DNA of 64,000 bases from Arcicella rosea (GTDB lineage: Bacteria > Bacteroidota > Bacteroidia > Cytophagales > Spirosomataceae), in NCBI RefSeq assembly GCF_040543805.1, contig NZ_JBEUMS010000005.1, positions 62,001 to 126,000 on the forward strand, given 5' to 3'. Position numbers and translations under genes: made by a program. The notes below the pieces were generated by a model. That model did not search any database. It saw only the letters and a list, made by a program, of their open reading frames with translations, and was not told the origin of the DNA. Numbering within the stretch: the stretch's first letter is position 1; each line of letters opens with the position of its first letter. Below, piece after piece: positions 25,601 through 34,488 of this stretch.

Positions 25601-26286
25601 ATACACAAGATGATTACCAACGTTTAGAAACCATTGAGCAATATTTCAATGGCAGTTTATCAGTTGACGAAATGGCTAACTTTGAAAATGCCTTAAAGAA
25701 TGATTTTGATTTTTCAAAAGAAGTATCCGATTATCAAAAATTAACAAATATGATAAAAGAGATAACAATTGAACAAAACATAATAGCAACTTTAGATAAA
25801 TTAGAACAAGAAGAGCCTATAACTCCTTTAAAGAAAAAGGCTTCTTTCCTAACACTTTTCCCTTATTTAAGCGGTCTGGTTGCAGCTTGTTTAATTTTTG
25901 TATTGTATGCTTCATTCTCAGTTATTCAACTACCTGGTTCGGAAAATGACCTTACAATTGTTAGGGATGTAGATGTTTCTATTCTTTCTCCTGTAGAAAA
26001 AAAAGTATTTGATAACTTTTATGCTGGACAAAGTTATTTAGCTGAAGGGCAGTTTCAAAAAGCTGTTCAAAGTTTTCAAGTTGTATTAAAGAATAATAAT
26101 CTTCGTCCATACTTTAAAGAAGCGACTCAATGGCACTTGGTTTTGGCTTACTTAAAAAGTGGTCAAATACAAGAAGCCAATCATTTATATGATGAGTTAA
26201 GTTCTTGTAATGATTGTGTGTATCCAATTGGAAAAATCGATAAAGCTAAACTTTGGTGGCAAATTTTTTGGGCTAAGGTTTTCTAG
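25597..26286 (+). CDS. Anti-sigma-like single-span membrane protein with TPR-like C-terminus
   Basis: The 229-residue protein overlaps the sigma gene by four bases. Its cytoplasmic N-domain (about 1-88) has the pattern ETIEQYFNGSLSVDEMANFE, typical of the short anti-sigma partners of Bacteroidota. A transmembrane helix (about 89-108) is followed by an extracytoplasmic part with TPR-like helices (FYAGQSYLAEGQFQKAVQSFQ and WHLVLAYLKSGQIQEANHLY). It probably holds the sigma factor inactive until a periplasmic signal arrives. Its last 14 bases overlap the convergent CHAT gene. No zinc motif is present. Confidence 0.72.
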   Translation: MNTQDDYQRLETIEQYFNGSLSVDEMANFENALKNDFDFSKEVSDYQKLTNMIKEITIEQNIIATLDKLEQEEPITPLKKKASFLTLFPYLSGLVAACLIFVLYASFSVIQLPGSENDLTIVRDVDVSILSPVEKKVFDNFYAGQSYLAEGQFQKAVQSFQVVLKNNNLRPYFKEATQWHLVLAYLKSGQIQEANHLYDELSSCNDCVYPIGKIDKAKLWWQIFWAKVF

Positions 26287-28981
26287 GCTTCTTGACGTAT
26301 TTTTTGAATAAAAATATGATTAGGAGTGAAAAAACTGTTATTCCAACAAAAAGGTAAATACTTGAAAAGCTGTTCTCAACTATTGGGCTAATATTTCCTG
26401 TAATTGTTAGATTTGCCCAATAAAAAGGGTGATTTAATTCATTACCAAGTGGTTCATTTAAAAAATCTATTTTTGCCTTTTGTAAAGCAATGTCTTTCGT
26501 TACTCCCTCTTTAAGATAAGTATAAAATCTTGAAGTAATGAATTCACTCGAACGATCATGTGCTTGCCATTGAGCAGATAATACTGCTTTGCATCCTGCT
26601 TTATAAAAAGCATAACAAAGAGACATTACTCCTTCTTGAGGTTCAATATGTCCATTTCCACTATTGCATGAACCCAACATTAACAATTGACATTGCTTCA
26701 TTGGTAAAGTCAAAATTTCATGAAAGCCTAATTTCCAAGGTGATGAAGATGGATTAAAATAAATGTATGAGTCTGCATACTTATTGGGGTCGGAAACGGA
26801 ATGACACTTAAGATGGAATACATCATACTTATCCGAAAGCTGAATAAAATGATTTTTAGTTGCTTTAGCATCCTGTAAAACATCATTATTTTCTATTTTC
26901 GAACTCGCAGGCAAAGCCATTAGTGTGTCTTCAGCAATAATTTGTTGCTTAGTAAAAGGGGCAATTGTTAAAAGCTTAGGTTTTGAATTAGTCTTTAACT
27001 CTTGTTTTAGTAGATAAGTAAGTGCATTATATTGATATGAAATGGCAAAATAGCGAACGAGATAATCATTTTTATTTTTCCCTAATTCTAATACTTCAAA
27101 AGGTAAATAATTTAAAATGCCATCTCTACTGATAATTAAGCATTTTGTTCCTACCAATACTTGTTCTACAGGATTTATTAAAATCTTATACAAAGCTACA
27201 GCCTCTGGACTTCCTTGGTAAGCAAATAAAGTAGGGTTTTCTCTTAATGAAAGTATTAATTTTTGCGTTTGATGTATAAAGTTAGAGCCTATATCTAGTT
27301 TTTTAATGATTACTTTTTGATGATTAACAGCCAATACAAAAACTTTAAAATCAGAGGTTATTGTATAACTGACATAGGCGCTTTCGGGACTTAAATTTGC
27401 TATAATTTCTTTTATTGATATATCAGCATTAGAGTATTGGCTATTACGATGTGGCATATACGACGCCAGTTTATTATTCAATTCATAAAGTTTTAACTCA
27501 CTGTCTGTCAACAATTTTCGTAAACTATCCAAGCTTTTAGCATTAACTTTATTATCAAGCATAGCCTGTTTTAATCCAGCATTATAACGTAATTCTTTCT
27601 GTTCTTCATCTTGAATAGGCATTGCTTTGGTTGAAATTTTTACTTTATCAATTGCTATTTTATCATTTAGCGCTATGGCTTTTGTGCTTTCCATAATTCT
27701 CAAAAATAAATTAGCATTAGCAATGCTAGGCTGTAATTGGTAAAACTTATATCCTAAATGAATAGCTTTTTCAAACACTAGCTTATTATCTTGATTAAAT
27801 CTCAATTTATCTTCTTGGTAATCAATAGCTTTTCGATGCTTTTCTGCTAATAGCACAGCTAAATAAAAACATCTAACACTCTTTTCAAGTATTTCCTCTT
27901 GGTGTTTGGTTGCGTAAAAATCACTCAAAATTTCACCTTTAAAAGTTAACAATTGAAATAGGCTTTTTTTATCTAAAATAGTTTGTGAAAGCAACGGGTT
28001 ATCAGCTATAATATTACTATTAAATTCAAGCACAAGTGCCTGAAGTCCTTTTTGAACTTCCTGTAAAGCTTGTTGCTTTGCTCCTAAAGCATATAAATTC
28101 TTAGCTTTTTGTAAATGGGCTAAACTTAAATACTTATCTTTTTTAATTTTACTCTTCCCATAAAAATCAATTACTTTATCAAGATATAAATTACTTTTTT
28201 CAAATGACGTACTCAATGAATAACAAACTCCTAAATCAAATTTTATGAGCATTTTATCTCGTTCATTATGAACGAGAAGTTTCTCTTTAACAAGGAATTG
28301 ATACATTGTTAAACCTTTTTGAAAAAAAACTTCCGCTTGGACATATTCTTTTCTACGTAAGGCATTCCAACCCATTGATATGAGCGTTTGTAAACCATGA
28401 TAATGCTTAGGTATTCCAATTTGTTGGATTTTTTGATATATCAAAAACGCATTTTGATAATCTCCCATCCAATCATAAGTATTGGCAAGATTATTCAGAA
28501 AAGGAAGTTCATATTGATTTAAGTGGTATTCTTTACAAACCAATAAACTTTTTTGGATATAATGAATCGCCTGTGTATAATTTGCTTTACGAGCATAAAA
28601 CATCCCTTGATGATCCCAATGATTGGCAACATAATTAGGAATTTCAACAGTTAAATTAGGGCTTTGTCGTAGTAAATTATTGGCTTTGCTAAAAAAATAA
28701 TCCGTTGAATCACTTTTATACAAAGTAAAATAGTTCGTAGCTAGATTCAGATATACTTTAAAAATACATTTCTCATTAGACTTATTAATATTAGGCAAAA
28801 GCTGGAGAACTTCTCTACCTACTTTGATGGAGGCTTCATGTTGAGCAAGAGCATATAAAGATTCTAATTCATCTAGTTTTTTTTCAGCTAATTCCAAATT
28901 TTTATCCTTGGATAATCTCATTGAGATTCCATTTTGAATCAAGAAGAAATTTATTAAAAAGCCTAGTATAAAATATTTCAT
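26273..28981 (-). CDS. TPR-CHAT protease, exported and membrane-anchored
   Basis: CHAT domains are caspase-like clan CD proteases, for example the separase-related TPR-CHAT effector of type III CRISPR systems. The 902-residue protein has a signal peptide (about 1-20), about ten TPR-type helical repeats (about 30-420) and a CHAT domain (about 520-860). Catalytic His727 lies in FHLKCHS and Cys772 in LGSCNSGNG, so the dyad is intact. A transmembrane helix (about 875-893) and a basic tail KKYVKKPRKP follow. The orientation puts TPR and CHAT in the periplasm with the tail inside. It is transcribed toward the sigma/anti-sigma pair, overlapping by 14 bases. No CRISPR locus is in the window, so its role differs from the type III effector. 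Confidence 0.9.
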   Translation of the reverse strand: MKYFILGFLINFFLIQNGISMRLSKDKNLELAEKKLDELESLYALAQHEASIKVGREVLQLLPNINKSNEKCIFKVYLNLATNYFTLYKSDSTDYFFSKANNLLRQSPNLTVEIPNYVANHWDHQGMFYARKANYTQAIHYIQKSLLVCKEYHLNQYELPFLNNLANTYDWMGDYQNAFLIYQKIQQIGIPKHYHGLQTLISMGWNALRRKEYVQAEVFFQKGLTMYQFLVKEKLLVHNERDKMLIKFDLGVCYSLSTSFEKSNLYLDKVIDFYGKSKIKKDKYLSLAHLQKAKNLYALGAKQQALQEVQKGLQALVLEFNSNIIADNPLLSQTILDKKSLFQLLTFKGEILSDFYATKHQEEILEKSVRCFYLAVLLAEKHRKAIDYQEDKLRFNQDNKLVFEKAIHLGYKFYQLQPSIANANLFLRIMESTKAIALNDKIAIDKVKISTKAMPIQDEEQKELRYNAGLKQAMLDNKVNAKSLDSLRKLLTDSELKLYELNNKLASYMPHRNSQYSNADISIKEIIANLSPESAYVSYTITSDFKVFVLAVNHQKVIIKKLDIGSNFIHQTQKLILSLRENPTLFAYQGSPEAVALYKILINPVEQVLVGTKCLIISRDGILNYLPFEVLELGKNKNDYLVRYFAISYQYNALTYLLKQELKTNSKPKLLTIAPFTKQQIIAEDTLMALPASSKIENNDVLQDAKATKNHFIQLSDKYDVFHLKCHSVSDPNKYADSYIYFNPSSSPWKLGFHEILTLPMKQCQLLMLGSCNSGNGHIEPQEGVMSLCYAFYKAGCKAVLSAQWQAHDRSSEFITSRFYTYLKEGVTKDIALQKAKIDFLNEPLGNELNHPFYWANLTITGNISPIVENSFSSIYLFVGITVFSLLIIFLFKKYVKKPRKP

Positions 28982-29624
28982 GTATAAAAAGCAAGGAGTG
29001 GTTAAGTAAAAGACATTATTTACATTCTGAATGTAAATATTACTTAGGAAAACACTATGTTAATATAAATAAATTATTTAGAATAATCAGACAAATAACC
29101 TCTTCAGATTAAAAAGAATTTGATAAACCAAGAAAAAGCCTTTTGGAAGAGAAAGAAGGAGAAAATACTCTAAATCTGAATTTTTGAGTATGTAAATAGC
29201 TCAATTAGCCTGCATCAATGCGGCAAAAGCCAAAAACTTATTTTTCGGTCTGCTTCTTTTTTAAACGTCGTATTTTTTTTACAAACGCTTTAATTTTTGA
29301 GCTAAACTGTAAACGTATATTCTTTGTAGTTAATAGAAACACTTGGATTGGACTTACTTAAAAAAGTTAATTATTTATTTATTCCTATATTTATAACTCA
29401 ATGTTATGCAATTAGGTCATCAAAGAAAAATTTAAACGTTGAAAAGCATCGTTGATCTTTTCAGCGTTTATCCCACAACAAGCAACTAACATATTATCAA
29501 ATAGATTAATATTCAGTTTTGCAATTTCATTATACCCAGAAAGAAACAAAACTCATCAATTCCTTGATTCAAGATTAATTTTTTGAAGAACTTACTTATT
29601 AATAACCTATAAAATTACAAACAC
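28982..29624. other. 643-base intergenic region between the divergent CHAT and sigma genes
   Basis: I see no believable gene. The stretch is very AT-rich and should contain promoters for both flanking genes. One clear structure is an imperfect 14-base hairpin: TAAACGTTGAAAAG (29433-29446) with CTTTTCAGCGTTTA (29457-29470) around a 10-base loop, with no T tract, about 155 bases before the sigma start. The sigma mRNA may have a long structured leader. Confidence 0.5.
29433..29470. promoter_or_regulatory. Imperfect hairpin upstream of the third sigma gene
   Basis: The two 14-base arms are complementary except for one position and enclose CATCGTTGAT. Without a T tract it is unlikely to be a simple terminator. 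It could be a regulator site or leader structure. Confidence 0.4.
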
Positions 29625-30188
29625 TTGGCACAATCTATTAAAATCAAGCAGCCTCTTCACTCGGACTTATATGATGCAATTAAGAACGGGGAAACATGGG
29701 CTTTTGAGTATTTAGAAAAAATACTCTATTCTGGGCATTTATTCGAATTAAAAGGAGACTCAAATACTGCGTTTGATCTTTATCATGATGTAATTATTGA
29801 ACTTTATATTCGAGTAACTGAAGGGAAAATAGAAAAACTAAATAATGATAATTCAGCGATGATTATTGCATGGGCCAAAAGGCATCTCGACTGGAAGAGA
29901 AGAGATTATTGGAAAAGTTGTGGTTATAAAGATGTTAGCCGACTTGATAACGTTACTGAACTTTTTGGCGTTGTTCAATCAGAAGCTGAGAGCATTTTAT
30001 ATTATCAGCAAGTTATTACATTGATAGATGGAATGCCAAATAAATGCAGGGACTTACTTACTGATAAATTAATAAACGATTTGGAATGGAAAAAAATATA
30101 TCAAAAATACCCTAATGACAACGAAGGAAGCTTGAGAGTACTTTTCAGCAATTGTTTAAAAATATTAAGAGACCAATTAGATGAATAG
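29625..30188 (+). CDS. RNA polymerase sigma factor, ECF-like
   Basis: The 187-residue protein has region-2-like features (AFDLYHDVIIELYIRV, then the basic AWAKRHLDWKRRDYW). A weak region-4 part (MPNKCRDLLTDKL, then LRVLFSNCLKILRDQL) follows. The only usable start is TTG at 29625, because an in-frame stop lies just upstream and the next Met is deep in region 2. TTG is unusual beside its ATG-starting neighbours. An anti-sigma-like 76-residue gene follows 92 bases on. It is the third sigma-like gene in the caspase region, and the C-terminal part is more divergent than in the 25022 product. Confidence 0.78.
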   Translation: MAQSIKIKQPLHSDLYDAIKNGETWAFEYLEKILYSGHLFELKGDSNTAFDLYHDVIIELYIRVTEGKIEKLNNDNSAMIIAWAKRHLDWKRRDYWKSCGYKDVSRLDNVTELFGVVQSEAESILYYQQVITLIDGMPNKCRDLLTDKLINDLEWKKIYQKYPNDNEGSLRVLFSNCLKILRDQLDE

Positions 30189-30280
30189 ACATTTTTTACT
30201 TTGTGCTTGTTAAATAATTTTAAAAATATCATTTTTCTTTAGTTAAAAGGTTGGTAGCTTTACACTAAAATTTATATCAA

Positions 30281-30511
30281 ATGAATATTACTAGTGAAGA
30301 TACATTAAGGCTTATCAACCATTTAAGTGGAGATGAAACAGAACAAGAGAAGACCGCAATCATTGAAGAATTAAATTCAAACCCAAATCTTCTCCGTGAA
30401 TATGAAAAACTTCAAAAACTACGTACTGCTCTAAAAGCATCTATAATAAGTAAAAAACTAAAAGCAATACACGAAACTGCCCAAAAAGAAGAATCAGGAC
30501 AAACAGATTGA
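30281..30511 (+). CDS. Small cytosolic anti-sigma-like protein
   Basis: The 76-residue protein has the N-terminal pattern TLRLINHLSGDETEQEKTAI followed by LNSNPNLLREYEKLQ. It is the same short anti-sigma layout as in 23791 and 25597 but has no transmembrane helix. It could bind the 29625 sigma as a free inhibitor or be a fragment of a once membrane-bound partner. It lies 92 bases after the sigma gene on the same strand. It is followed by a hairpin at 30728. Confidence 0.55.
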   Translation: MNITSEDTLRLINHLSGDETEQEKTAIIEELNSNPNLLREYEKLQKLRTALKASIISKKLKAIHETAQKEESGQTD

Positions 30512-30632
30512 TTTGTTTGCAAATTCCTTTTTCTATTAAATATACCTTCTTTACATTTTTTTCTTTCTTAAAAATTACAAAATAGACTACAATTCTATTT
30601 AGTGATGGCATGAACCATTAATTTCTCCCATC

Positions 30633-30749
30633 ATGAAAAAAAATATATCAATTGCTACTTTTCTCAGTTTAGCGGTATCTTATTGCTATTTTTCTGACTG
30701 TCATTTTTACTTTTTTAACCCTTCGAATCTAAGGTTTATACAACCTTAG
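30633..30749 (+). CDS. Doubtful 38-residue ORF with signal-like N-terminus
   Basis: MKKNISIATFLSLAVSYCY looks like a short signal peptide or membrane helix, followed by a Phe-rich tail. The stop codon lies inside a terminator-like hairpin. It may be a remnant of a lost exported gene. Weak support. Confidence 0.22.
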   Translation: MKKNISIATFLSLAVSYCYFSDCHFYFFNPSNLRFIQP

Positions 30750-30757
30750 ATAATTTT
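30728..30757 (+). terminator. Terminator-like hairpin after the anti-sigma-like gene
   Basis: TCTAAGGTT (30728-30736) pairs with AACCTTAGA (30742-30750), followed by TAATTTT. It probably ends the 29625-30511 transcript. Confidence 0.68.
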
Positions 30758-30808
30758 AATCCTTGTGTTTTAATCGTTTTTTATAAAAGCTAAATCAACA
30801 TATTCAGG

Positions 30809-31252
30809 ATGGAAAATCATGGGCAAAAATCAGTTTTTTATAAAATTTTAGCGCTATTAGCCATAGCTTTCGTAGTAATTATTTATAGAATAAAGGCTAA
30901 GAACTGGGATGTCAGCCAATATAAAGATATACACTTAAATTCAGATACGCTGTATATTGGTTCTACTGAAGAATATGTTGATCATGAAATGTTACTATTC
31001 CGTTTTCAGCGGTATTATAAGGCTAAAATCAACACAGAAAAATATAAAAGTAGGACTCTGAAAGAACTATACCGACTCCTAAAAGACGATAAAATTAATT
31101 GTTTAGTTATTTCGGCAACCAATGTGGATACATCATCTATCGTTTGGAGTGAGCCTTACGCAATTGACAATATTGGAAAAAATGGACTAAGGATCGGTTT
31201 GCCTAAGACAAAGCATAATCAATTTCTAATTAAGCAATTCAATCATTTATGA
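30809..31252 (+). CDS. Membrane-anchored half periplasmic-binding-protein-like domain
   Basis: The 147-residue protein has one N-terminal membrane anchor (about 10-26). The rest resembles the first lobe of a family 3 periplasmic binding protein: SDTLYIGSTEEYVDHEMLLFRF, TLKELYRLLKDDKINCLVIS, then VWSEPYAI. The second lobe is absent. It may bind a small ligand or be a decayed gene. It overlaps the next gene by four bases (ATGA), so it is coupled with the caspase at 31249. The PBP resemblance is inference; confidence is in the reality of the gene. Confidence 0.6.
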   Translation: MENHGQKSVFYKILALLAIAFVVIIYRIKAKNWDVSQYKDIHLNSDTLYIGSTEEYVDHEMLLFRFQRYYKAKINTEKYKSRTLKELYRLLKDDKINCLVISATNVDTSSIVWSEPYAIDNIGKNGLRIGLPKTKHNQFLIKQFNHL

Positions 31253-32523
31253 GGAAAATATACTTTACTCTTCTTTTACATCTCTTTGTATTTTCGGTGT
31301 TTTCACAAAAAATACACATTATTGGTTTGATAGATTATCAAAGTGATGAAAGAGTGTATGGAAATAAATATATAAAAAATCAGCTCATTGAGTTAGAAAA
31401 CATCTTTAGAAATACAGATTATGAGGTAGATACTATCTTTTTCTTAAAAGAAGAACTGGCTGATACAAATTTTGTAATCCGCAAAATTAAAAATTTACAA
31501 GTAAATCAAAATGATGCCATTTTCTGCTACGTAGCCGCTCATGGTTATAACAAAAATAATGAATTGTATCCTACTGTAAGACTAGGGACAACGAATCAAT
31601 CTGACATTTATTTGGGAAGTTTAAAGCAACTTCTAACACAAAAACAAGTTCGGCTTTATGTTCTTTTGAATGAATCCTGCAATGTACTTTATAAAACTCA
31701 ACAGCTTTTTAGTAGGAATACTCCACGGACAAATCTTAATAAAAAGACAATAAAGGCATTGTTCAATGATTCAAAAGGGTCATTTATTATGATGTCTTGT
31801 AATGTTAGTCAACGTTCAATCATTACTGATGAAGGAGGAATTTTTGGTCAATGTTTTTTTAGTGCTTTAAATGAACAGTTTTATTCAGAGCTACCGCATT
31901 GGGAAGTTATTGCACAAAAAACGGCACAATTAACCCCTAAAAAAGTACTAGAAAATGATGCCAGTTTTATACAAAATCCAGTTTATGAAAACAATATTCA
32001 ATACGTTGAATCTAATAAAACTCAAGAAGAAATTGAAAAACAGATAGTTATTGATGTTAGTACTAATACTTATCGAATTGATGATTTTGAAATTGAGATA
32101 AAAACCGATAAGGGGCGAAACGATATAGTTTATTACAAAAGTGATACAATAAGATATTGGTTTAAAACGACTAAACCCTGTTTTTTAAGACTAATTGATA
32201 TTTGGCCAGATAATCGTATCTGTTTGTTATTAGATAATTATGAAGTAAAACCTGAAGAGGTTTCAAAATGGGTTGAAATAAAAATTGCAAAAGGCAAGTC
32301 TATTATCTGTGTTGCTCCTTTTGGAGTAGATTATTTAATGTCTTTTGCTTCTACACAACCTTTTTGCAAGCTAAACCTTATGATATACAAGGGTACAAAA
32401 TTTGTTAAAGAAGATTTGAAGGAAGTCTTGAGTTGTTCCAGGAACTCCCCTAATAATATTGTTTTAGAAGATAAATTATTAATTACCACAAAAGATCGGC
32501 TATCAATCGCCAAACCTAAATAA
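31249..32523 (+). CDS. Exported caspase-like protease (C14) with DUF4384-like C-terminus
   Basis: The 424-residue protein has a signal peptide (about 1-20, ending VFSQ) and a caspase-fold domain (about 21-250). His98 lies in IFCYVAAHGYN and Cys144 in LLNESCNV, so the catalytic dyad is present. The later strand GSFIMMSCNVSQRSI is also typical. The C-terminal beta domain (about 268-400) has the WFKTTKPCFLRLIDIWPDN and ICVAPFGVDYLMSFAS layout shared with the 20622 protein. It is translationally coupled to the preceding half-PBP gene and 30 bases ahead of a second caspase gene. It should act outside the cytoplasm. Confidence 0.82.
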   Translation: MRKIYFTLLLHLFVFSVFSQKIHIIGLIDYQSDERVYGNKYIKNQLIELENIFRNTDYEVDTIFFLKEELADTNFVIRKIKNLQVNQNDAIFCYVAAHGYNKNNELYPTVRLGTTNQSDIYLGSLKQLLTQKQVRLYVLLNESCNVLYKTQQLFSRNTPRTNLNKKTIKALFNDSKGSFIMMSCNVSQRSIITDEGGIFGQCFFSALNEQFYSELPHWEVIAQKTAQLTPKKVLENDASFIQNPVYENNIQYVESNKTQEEIEKQIVIDVSTNTYRIDDFEIEIKTDKGRNDIVYYKSDTIRYWFKTTKPCFLRLIDIWPDNRICLLLDNYEVKPEEVSKWVEIKIAKGKSIICVAPFGVDYLMSFASTQPFCKLNLMIYKGTKFVKEDLKEVLSCSRNSPNNIVLEDKLLITTKDRLSIAKPK

Positions 32524-32553
32524 ATTGTATTTAACTAATAAATAATTACTAAG

Positions 32554-34425
32554 ATGATTGCTCTATTTTTTAATAAAATACTCAAGCTATCCTTTTTTTT
32601 AACCTCTAAAAAGAAAGCGGTACTTTCATTCCTTTTCTTGGTTTTTGCATTACAAACATCAATAGCACAAAATAGGTCGTTTAGCCCAAATCCGACAGGC
32701 GAACGAAGAATTGCTCTCGTTATTGGGAACAAAGATTATACTGGTGTTTCAAAGCTTAGAAACCCTATCAATGATGCTATTGATATGACAAACTCCTTGA
32801 AAAGGCTAGGCTTTGAAGTATTTACTTTAAAAAATGCTGATTATAGAACTTTTATAGATTCTTTAAACATCTTCACTTCTCAACTTAGGAGTAGCGATGT
32901 AGTTTTGTTCTATTACTCGGGGCATGGTGTAAGTTATAACAACGTTAATTACTTATTGCCAACTGATACCAAAATTCGTTGCCTAGAACAAATTGAATCT
33001 TCTGGTATTTCACTCAATCGTATCTTAGTAGATATTGCTTCAAAAAGTGTAAAAAACAGCTTCGTCTTTCTTGATGCTTGTAGAGATTTTCCACATTTAA
33101 TGAGTTGTGATGCCAGTAAAAGAAACATTACTGCTCCGACAGGGCTTGTACGTCCTACCAATAATCCACAAGGAAGTATGGTTGTTTACGCTACTCGAGA
33201 AGGCAGTACAGCCGATGATAATATCAACGAGCGAAATGGAATGTTTACAGGGACTCTTCTAAAGTATATTGAGATACCTAATATTGGTATCAGAAGTATT
33301 TTAGATAGTACAACAGCTGGAGTAAGAACAAAAACAAATTATCGTCAATCACCTGGCCGTTATGATGAACTAGAAGGAGATTTTTATTTCCTAAAAACAA
33401 GGACAGTCATCAGCTATGATGATGTAAATAAGTCTATTCAAGAAGGAGAAGCCGCTTTTGAACAAAAACAATATGATGATGCCTTCAGATACTATTTTCC
33501 ACATAAAGAACATACCCTTTTTAAATCATTTAATCAAGGGCAGCTTGGTTTTATGTACGACATGGGTTTTGGTGTACGTCAAGATTATTCAGAAGCGATG
33601 AAATGGTATCTAAAAGCTGCTGAAAAAGGTGATGCACGTGCTGAATATAATCTTGGCATCTTTTATGAAAGAGGATTAAGTAATCGTCAAGACTATAAAA
33701 AAGCCGCAGAATGGTATCTTAAAGCCGCAGAGCATCATTTAGCAGATGCTCAGTTCAACCTAGGTTTTTTATGTGAAAAAGGATTGGGAGTAGCACAAAA
33801 CTACCGGGAAGCTACCGAATGGTATCGTAAAGCGGCCGAACAAGGAGATGCCGATGCACAAGTAAACTTAGGCTTTATCTATGAAACTGCTCAAGGACTT
33901 CCACAAGACCTCAAAGAAGCCGTAAAATGGTATAAAAAGGCTTCTGACCAAGGTGATGCTGAAGGTTCATATAATTTTGCTAGATTGGCTAGCAATTCTT
34001 TATCAAGCCAAGAATTAATCAATCTCTACACTCAAGCAGCAAAACAAGGGCACATTGAGGCACAGTTAAATTTAGGATACATTTATGAAACAAGTAAAGG
34101 GACTCTTCAAAATACTTCACAAGCAATTAATTGGTATCAAAAAGCAGCTAATCAAGGACATCCTATAGCGCAATTTAATCTAGCAGTAATGTACGATGCA
34201 ACTAAAAATGGTTCAAATCAAAATTATGATGAAGCAATCAATTGGTATCAAAAAGCAGCTAAACAAGGGCTGCCATTGGCGTATTATAATTTAGGAATTA
34301 TATATGAATACGGAAAAGGTGTATCTAAAAATAGCAGTTTAGCAAAAGACTACTATAAAAAAGCAGCTAAACTAGGTAATGATTCAGCACAAAAAGCCCT
34401 CGGACGTTTTGGGATGACTTGGTGA
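32554..34425 (+). CDS. Exported caspase-like protease with Sel1 repeats
   Basis: The 623-residue protein has an N-terminal signal (hydrophobic about 21-38, cleavage likely after SIAQ). It has a textbook C14 domain (about 50-280) with RRIALVIGNKDY, catalytic His124 in FYYSGHG, Cys176 in FLDACRDF, and a VVYATREGSTADD strand. About eight Sel1/TPR-like repeats (about 330-620) follow, each with the AxxxLGxxYExGxGxxQDYxxAxxWYxKAA pattern. Sel1 repeats normally bind partner proteins. This is the most complete metacaspase/orthocaspase-type gene of the region. It is one transcription run with the genes at 30809 and 31249. Confidence 0.93.
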   Translation: MIALFFNKILKLSFFLTSKKKAVLSFLFLVFALQTSIAQNRSFSPNPTGERRIALVIGNKDYTGVSKLRNPINDAIDMTNSLKRLGFEVFTLKNADYRTFIDSLNIFTSQLRSSDVVLFYYSGHGVSYNNVNYLLPTDTKIRCLEQIESSGISLNRILVDIASKSVKNSFVFLDACRDFPHLMSCDASKRNITAPTGLVRPTNNPQGSMVVYATREGSTADDNINERNGMFTGTLLKYIEIPNIGIRSILDSTTAGVRTKTNYRQSPGRYDELEGDFYFLKTRTVISYDDVNKSIQEGEAAFEQKQYDDAFRYYFPHKEHTLFKSFNQGQLGFMYDMGFGVRQDYSEAMKWYLKAAEKGDARAEYNLGIFYERGLSNRQDYKKAAEWYLKAAEHHLADAQFNLGFLCEKGLGVAQNYREATEWYRKAAEQGDADAQVNLGFIYETAQGLPQDLKEAVKWYKKASDQGDAEGSYNFARLASNSLSSQELINLYTQAAKQGHIEAQLNLGYIYETSKGTLQNTSQAINWYQKAANQGHPIAQFNLAVMYDATKNGSNQNYDEAINWYQKAAKQGLPLAYYNLGIIYEYGKGVSKNSSLAKDYYKKAAKLGNDSAQKALGRFGMTW

Positions 34426-34488
34426 GTCTCATCAGGCATTTACAAAATTTCATTGCTTCAAAATTAAAATTTATTTAAAAACTTACTC

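Noticed and set aside
26273..28981. Type III CRISPR TPR-CHAT effector
   Set aside because: The protein has a signal peptide and membrane anchor and there is no CRISPR locus in the window.
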